A DNA stretch of 64,000 bases. It comes from Solirubrobacterales bacterium. Lineage in GTDB: Bacteria; Actinomycetota; Thermoleophilia; Solirubrobacterales; 70-9. Shown in pieces: positions 60,057 through 64,000 of this stretch. How positions within the stretch are numbered: the first letter of the stretch is position 1; each line of letters starts with the position of its first letter. The stretch spans positions 1 to 64,000 of the forward strand of contig JANWHW010000015.1 of NCBI GenBank assembly GCA_025450195.1, given 5' to 3'. The notes under the pieces were generated by a model that saw only the letters and a list, made by a program, of their open reading frames with translations, had not been told where the DNA came from and did no database searches. Position numbers and translations under genes: made by a program.

Positions 60057-60398
60057 GTGGCGGCCTGGAAGCTGACGGTCCGGCATGGGTCGGATGTCGA
60101 TAGCGCGTCGTTCGACGATCTCGCGGAGGCGATGGCGGAGATGAGGCGACGGGCGTTGGCAATCCGAGCGGAGGGACCGGTGCCAACCGCCTCGATGCTG
60201 CGCGAGTTCAAGCCGGAGGACCAGGTCCACGCGCGCTTGCAGCTGACGGGGAGAGGCCTGGTGCGAAAGCCGGTCGCGGGGATAGACGTGCGCGGCAACG
60301 GAGAGCTCGTCCCGTTCCGAGGCGGAATCCGGCGGGAGGAGCTGGACCCAAGCCATCACGACACGCCTTTCGACATCGTCCGGGAGACTCTGGAATAA
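60057..60398 (+). CDS. Small conserved hypothetical protein
   Basis: From GTG 60057 this encodes 113 residues starting VAAWKLTVRHGSDVD, with a helix (FDDLAEAMAEMRRRALAIR) and a C-terminal beta-rich part (GIDVRGNGELVPFRGGIRRE). It is 17 bases after the citrate synthase stop. The codon pattern and position favour this frame over the opposite-strand ORF at 60054-60476. The family is unknown. Confidence 0.6.
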   Translation: MAAWKLTVRHGSDVDSASFDDLAEAMAEMRRRALAIRAEGPVPTASMLREFKPEDQVHARLQLTGRGLVRKPVAGIDVRGNGELVPFRGGIRREELDPSHHDTPFDIVRETLE

Positions 60399-60403
60399 CT
60401 GAG

Positions 60404-60443
60404 CTGGGCGCTTTCCTCTCGTATGCGAGAGCAAGTCGCCCAG
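60404..60443. other. Hairpin just before the next start codon
   Basis: A nested stem: outer CTGGGCG / CGCCCAG and inner CTCTCG-tatg-CGAGAG, with a small internal loop. It ends five bases before the ATG of the following gene and leaves no visible Shine-Dalgarno sequence, so it may be a terminator/attenuator or a translation-controlling leader. Confidence 0.5.
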
Positions 60444-60448
60444 AACCG

Positions 60449-60787
60449 ATGAGCGAAGCCGAAGCAGAGATCCCAAAGGGCAGCTACGCCGCGGGTCGCC
60501 GTGTGAAGCTGCCGACGGGCGCCGAAGCGCCGTACACCGTTTTCATCAACGGCGTGGAGCAGCGCCAAGGAGCGGACTACAACCTCCACGCCGGAGAGAT
60601 CGTCTTCACCCGCCAGATCGTCAAGGAGAGGGTCGGCGCCGGTCGCTGGCTGGCCATGTACCTGGGGCTGTTCGGCACCTACCGCAAGGACGAGACGGTC
60701 GACCTCCAGTTCCGTCGCGCGGGCAAGGTCGAGCTGCTCTCCGATCTGCGGGTCGAGCCCGACGCTAGGCGCGACGTCGGTCGCTAG
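60449..60787 (+). CDS. Small conserved hypothetical protein
   Basis: A 112-residue, mostly beta-stranded protein (SYAAGRRVKLPTG, YTVFINGVEQRQGADYNLHAGEIVF, RKDETVDLQF). A short hydrophobic patch (RWLAMYLGLFGTY) might contact the membrane. There is no signal peptide. The family is not recognised. The stop overlaps the UbiA stop on the opposite strand by four bases. Confidence 0.65.
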   Translation: MSEAEAEIPKGSYAAGRRVKLPTGAEAPYTVFINGVEQRQGADYNLHAGEIVFTRQIVKERVGAGRWLAMYLGLFGTYRKDETVDLQFRRAGKVELLSDLRVEPDARRDVGR

Positions 60788-61755
60788 TTGAAGACGTAGA
60801 GCAGCAGGAAGGCGACGGTCACGAAGGCGGCGCCGGCGGCGATCATCCCCTTGTCTTTGGAGACCATGGCGGCGATGGAACGGTCATCGGAGCGGTCGTA
60901 GATCAGGTAGAGGTAGCGGAAGATGCCGTAGACCATCGGTGGGATCGTCCACATCATCTCGCTGCCGACAATCGGCGAGTTGACCGCGTAGATCGAGTAG
61001 CTGATCACGGTCCCGGTGGTGACCATGGCGACCATCTGGTCGAGGAAGGGCAGCGAGTAGTGCTCGAGGACCGGGCGGCTGCTGGTGCCCTCGTGCAACT
61101 CGGAGACCGCCTCCTGGCGGCGCTTGGTGAAGCCGAGGAAGAGAGCGATCATGCCGGTGCAGAGAAGCAGCCATTCCGAGGCGTGGGCGTCGACGGCGCT
61201 GGCACCGGCCGCCACTCTGAGGATGAAAAGACCGGCCAGCACCATCACATCGACGATCACGATCTGCTTGAGCCCGAGGCTGTAGGCGACCTGGGCGATC
61301 CCGTAACCGACCACCATCAGGCCGACCTCCCAGTTGACGGTGGCGAAAGCGAGCCCGACTGCGCCAATCGCCAGCAGTGGGGCAATCGTCATCGCCGCCC
61401 GCTCCGACAGCTCGCCTGCTGCCAGCGGCCGGAAGCGCTTCTTGGGGTGCATGCGATCGAGCTCTACGTCGACCAGGTCGTTGACGTAGTAACCGGCACT
61501 GGAGATCCCGCAAAAGGCGATGAAGGCGAGGGTCGCCTCCAGCACCGCGCTGGGATCGTTGAACTTGCCCGAGAACAGCAGGCCTGCGAAGACGAAGACG
61601 TTCTTGATCCACTCCTGCGGACGCCCCGTCTTGATTGCCGCTCGCAGCGGGGAGCGTCGCGGCAGCACGGACTCGTCCGCAGATGCGTCAGCGTGTCCGG
61701 CTGGGACCGTCGGCTGTTCCGAAGTGATCGTTTCCATCTCGAACGAGGCGAGCAC
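60784..61755 (-). CDS. UbiA-family prenyltransferase (decaprenyl-phosphate phosphoribosyltransferase-like)
   Basis: A 323-residue membrane protein with about eight or nine helices. The first UbiA motif is NDLVDVELDRMHPKKRFRPL, typical of 5-phosphoribosyl-1-pyrophosphate:decaprenyl-phosphate transferase (Rv3806c type). The second, YSLGLKQIVIVDVMVLAG, supports it. That enzyme makes the precursor of decaprenylphosphoryl-arabinose for cell-wall arabinans. The hydrophilic N-terminal stretch of about 40 residues is longer than usual; ATG at 61737 is an alternative start. Confidence 0.85.
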   Translation of the reverse strand: MLASFEMETITSEQPTVPAGHADASADESVLPRRSPLRAAIKTGRPQEWIKNVFVFAGLLFSGKFNDPSAVLEATLAFIAFCGISSAGYYVNDLVDVELDRMHPKKRFRPLAAGELSERAAMTIAPLLAIGAVGLAFATVNWEVGLMVVGYGIAQVAYSLGLKQIVIVDVMVLAGLFILRVAAGASAVDAHASEWLLLCTGMIALFLGFTKRRQEAVSELHEGTSSRPVLEHYSLPFLDQMVAMVTTGTVISYSIYAVNSPIVGSEMMWTIPPMVYGIFRYLYLIYDRSDDRSIAAMVSKDKGMIAAGAAFVTVAFLLLYVFN

Positions 61756-61874
61756 AAGCCGCCTGACTGGGCCAAACTGGTCGCGACAGGGTAGCGCCGT
61801 TGGCCGTCAGTCCTTTCCGCCGTTACCGCCCGGGCAGCTTCAGGCATCAACGATGGGTGGCGGGTGAGCTGGGC

Positions 61875-63479
61875 TCAGGCCGGATCGATCAGAACGCCCG
61901 GGTTGAGTAACCCGGCGGGGTCCAGCTCCGCCTTGGCGGCACGCAAGCCGGCGGCGAAGGGTGCGGGCCGCTGCTGGTCATACCAGGGACGATGGTCGCG
62001 GCCTACTGCGTGGTGATGGGTGATCGTGCCGCCGCCCTCGATCACGGCCTCGGAGGCCGCCGCCTTGATCTCGTCCCACTGCTCGACCTCGCCGCCTCGC
62101 ACCGCCGGCGCCATCACCGTGATGTAGGGGGCAGGCCCATCGGGATAGACATGGGTGAAGCGACAGCTGACCCGCGGGGCGCCGGGCCCCTCAGTGGGGG
62201 CGTCGCAGACCTCGGCGATCTTGGCCCGTACCGCTTCCATCGCGTTCGCATGGAACCCCTCGAAACGGTCCCAGGTGATCGCGGTCTCGAAGGTCTCCGA
62301 CAGAACGCCACAAGCAACGAAGGTGTCGCGCAGATAGGGCGCCAAGAGAAAGGCGTTACGCCAAGTGCCAACGGCGTCGGAGCCCTTGCCACCTCCTCGA
62401 ACCTCACCAGGGGCACCACCATGCTCGCGGGCGATCTCCAGCGCCAGCTCCATCGGCGCGTCGACCGGGTGATGCGCCGACTCGAACCCCAGCACCAAGA
62501 GGCTGCTCTCCCCCGACCCCGCCCCGGTAGTGGCGGCCTCCAACGCATCGAGCAGGCGGCAGTTCGAGGGATATAGGCTCGATTGAGATATCTCACGGAC
62601 CGCGGCGGCGGCGGCGAGGAAATCTCCGAACTCAACGCCGCAGGACGCCTTGAACTCCGGGCGGGGACGCACCCGGACCCAGGCCTCGGCGATCACCCCG
62701 AGGATGCCCTCGGAGCCGATCAGCATCCGGTCGGGCGAGGGTCCGGCGCCGGACCCCGGCAATCGGCGGCTCTCCCAGGTGCCCCGCGGGGTGATCGCCC
62801 GCACCGACTCGACCAGGTCGTCGATGTGGGTGTAGAGCGTGGCGAAATGACCGCCGGCACGGGTCGCCACCCAGCCGCCAAGCGTCGAATACTCAAAGGA
62901 CTGCGGGAAGTGGCGCAGGGTTAGCCCCTGCTCGCGCAGCTGATCCTCCAGCCGGGGACCGGTGGCTCCCGCCTGGATGCGGGCAGCCAGCGACTTCGCA
63001 TCGACCTCCAGCACCCGGTCCAGGCGCCGCAGGTCCAGGGATACGAATGGCCGCTCGCCGAGCCGCCCCTCGACCCCGCCGACGACGCTGGTCCCGCCGC
63101 CGAACGGAATCACCGCGGCGCCCTCCGCCTCACACCAATTGAGCACGACCTCGATCTCCGACTCGTCGCGGGGAAATGCGACGAGGTCGGGTGGGTTCTC
63201 GAACTGGCCTCGGAAGCCGCGCACCACATCCCGGTAGGCCTTACCCAGCGCACGGCTAACCCGCTCGTACTTCTGGTCAGAGAAGAGATCGCCTAAATCG
63301 GCCGGCGCCTTCAACCTGGAGGGCCGGATCTCAACCTGGTCCAGCGGCACCGGCTCCTCGGGCTCTCCCCCAAACCCCAACCGCTCCCTTATCCCAGTCG
63401 CAGCCTCTGCGAGCTCCTCCCGCGAGGGCGCCTGGTCCTCATACCCCCACCCCCAATGCTTCAGCCTCCGCCCGGTCAT
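61875..63479 (-). CDS. FAD-binding oxidase, alkyldihydroxyacetonephosphate-synthase-like
   Basis: A 534-residue FAD-linked oxidase from ATG 63479 (MTGRRLKHWGWGYED). It has the FAD PP-loop region AVIPFGGGTSVVGGVEGR, then LTLRHFPQSFEYSTLGGWVATRAGG. The C-terminal motif THHHAVGRDHRPWYDQ matches AGPS-type enzymes, which exchange an acyl group for a fatty alcohol in ether-lipid synthesis. Bacterial members of this group are often uncharacterised. The track start at 63602 adds 41 low-complexity residues and is not preferred. Confidence 0.9.
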   Translation of the reverse strand: MTGRRLKHWGWGYEDQAPSREELAEAATGIRERLGFGGEPEEPVPLDQVEIRPSRLKAPADLGDLFSDQKYERVSRALGKAYRDVVRGFRGQFENPPDLVAFPRDESEIEVVLNWCEAEGAAVIPFGGGTSVVGGVEGRLGERPFVSLDLRRLDRVLEVDAKSLAARIQAGATGPRLEDQLREQGLTLRHFPQSFEYSTLGGWVATRAGGHFATLYTHIDDLVESVRAITPRGTWESRRLPGSGAGPSPDRMLIGSEGILGVIAEAWVRVRPRPEFKASCGVEFGDFLAAAAAVREISQSSLYPSNCRLLDALEAATTGAGSGESSLLVLGFESAHHPVDAPMELALEIAREHGGAPGEVRGGGKGSDAVGTWRNAFLLAPYLRDTFVACGVLSETFETAITWDRFEGFHANAMEAVRAKIAEVCDAPTEGPGAPRVSCRFTHVYPDGPAPYITVMAPAVRGGEVEQWDEIKAAASEAVIEGGGTITHHHAVGRDHRPWYDQQRPAPFAAGLRAAKAELDPAGLLNPGVLIDPA

Positions 63480-63626
63480 CAACGAAGAATCGCAGGATTC
63501 AGTTCCGGCGGGTGTGGGCGGTTGGCGTGCAAGCGGGGTGGTCGTGGGGGCGTCGCAAGCCAAGTCGAGGGCCGCGGGTTGAGGAGTGAATGACAGAGCC
63601 ATTCACGACGAAAACTGTGGTCATCC

Positions 63627-63645
63627 GACGCCGGCATGCGGCGTC
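63627..63645. other. Small hairpin in the spacer before the oxidase gene
   Basis: A perfect 7-bp stem (GACGCCG / CGGCGTC) with a five-base loop in the 208-base gap between the SDR stop and the oxidase ATG. I see no other element in this gap. Confidence 0.4.
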
Positions 63646-63687
63646 ATCCAGGGCCCGCACCGACAAGCGGCGCCCGCCCACACCCGC

Positions 63688-64000
63688 CTACCAGTGCACA
63701 CCTTTCATCAGGTGAGCGAAGGCAACGGCCTCGGTGGTGGGGGCGAGGTCAGGCGCCTCGTCCCCCTTCCCCTTGGCCGCCTGGGACTCGGGGAAGAGCC
63801 TGTAGGCGGTGCTGAGGACTTTGTCGCTGACCGTCGGCGCCACCAAGTAGAGCAACTCGCCGAAGGTGCCGAGTCGCGTCGCCACCTTCTTGGGCCGACC
63901 GGTCATCGCCCCCGCGATCATCTCCGCGGCCTCCTCCGGTGTGATCGCCGGGAACATGTCGTACATCCTGGTCGGGGCGATCATCGGGGTGCGAACGAGC
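63688..64000 (-). CDS. Short-chain dehydrogenase/reductase, C-terminal part only
   Basis: The visible 104 residues read LVRTPMIAPTRMYDMFPAI and then TPEEAAEMIAGAMTGRPKKVATRLG, the C-terminal region of SDR enzymes of the acyl-CoA-reductase-like group. The frame is open to the window end, so the ATG at 63984 listed in the track is internal. The Rossmann fold and the catalytic Tyr/Lys lie outside the window. It is upstream of the AGPS-like oxidase on the same strand, and together they suggest lipid metabolism. Confidence 0.8.
   Translation of the reverse strand, partial: LVRTPMIAPTRMYDMFPAITPEEAAEMIAGAMTGRPKKVATRLGTFGELLYLVAPTVSDKVLSTAYRLFPESQAAKGKGDEAPDLAPTTEAVAFAHLMKGVHW

Noticed and set aside
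60054-60476. 140-residue minus-strand ORF
   Set aside because: The plus-strand genes at 60057 and 60449 give more protein-like sequence and fit the strand of citrate synthase; the minus ORF is Arg/Leu-rich and overlaps both.
63499-63681. 60-residue minus-strand ORF before the oxidase gene
   Set aside because: No ribosome-binding site or domain is visible, and the sequence is basic and low in hydrophobic core; treated as spacer.

Overview
The window is high-GC chromosomal DNA whose content points to an actinobacterium of the class Thermoleophilia (Solirubrobacterales-like). The grounds are the N-terminal YANV-SSIA-LGG secreted protein family (three members here), a 14-gene actinobacterial-style complex I operon, a class II ribonucleotide reductase, and a decaprenyl-phosphate phosphoribosyltransferase-like UbiA protein. 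This placement is an inference from gene families. I see no phage, transposase, CRISPR array, rRNA or tRNA gene.

Layout. 1-6.9 kb: the 3' part of nrdJ, a membrane protein, a cytochrome P450, two small secreted proteins, an HSL-type esterase and a His-rich DUF4396 membrane protein. 6.9-17.6 kb: an ABC exporter (ATPase plus FtsX-type permease), a HAD phosphatase, an MFS carrier, a thioesterase, msrB, an orphan NarL-type regulator, serS, a lipoprotein cytochrome c, a flavin reductase and two small membrane proteins. 17.8-33.1 kb: nuoABCDEFGHI, an opposing DUF4242 gene, then nuoJKLMN. 33.1-40.9 kb: an AEC permease, a VOC protein, a fused double ThyX-like protein, a CBS protein, several conserved hypotheticals, a pilin-like protein, and a TetR regulator divergent from a frame-disrupted CrtA-like gene. 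40.8-52.3 kb: a cell-surface region with a flippase-like membrane protein, sulfotransferase, secreted GH26-like glycosidase, acyltransferase-3, three YANV-family proteins, a heptad-repeat secreted protein and a lipoprotein; a RibD-like reductase and an acyl-CoA dehydrogenase lie within it. 52.3-64 kb: an APH-type phosphotransferase, a sensor kinase/response regulator pair, a DEAD-box helicase, a quinone oxidoreductase, a PfkB kinase, citrate synthase, two conserved hypotheticals, UbiA, an AGPS-like FAD oxidase and the 3' end of an SDR gene.

The complex I genes overlap their neighbours by 1 to about 10 bases at most junctions, so the operon is translationally coupled except where the inverted DUF4242 gene splits it after nuoI. 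The operon has several oddities. A palindromic element of about 98 bp sits inside the nuoC reading frame, with a second copy at 6.9 kb. The nuoJ C-terminus is built from two further palindromes. NuoG has Phe where the third Cys of a 4Fe-4S CxxCxxC motif is expected. Other points worth a second look are a tandem-duplication scar that left a 73-bp copy of the acyl-CoA dehydrogenase 3' end between two paralogous surface genes, a ThyX fusion with complementary degenerate motifs, and paired operators over the tetR start. Intergenic stretches are short; no gene-free stretch exceeds about 300 bases.
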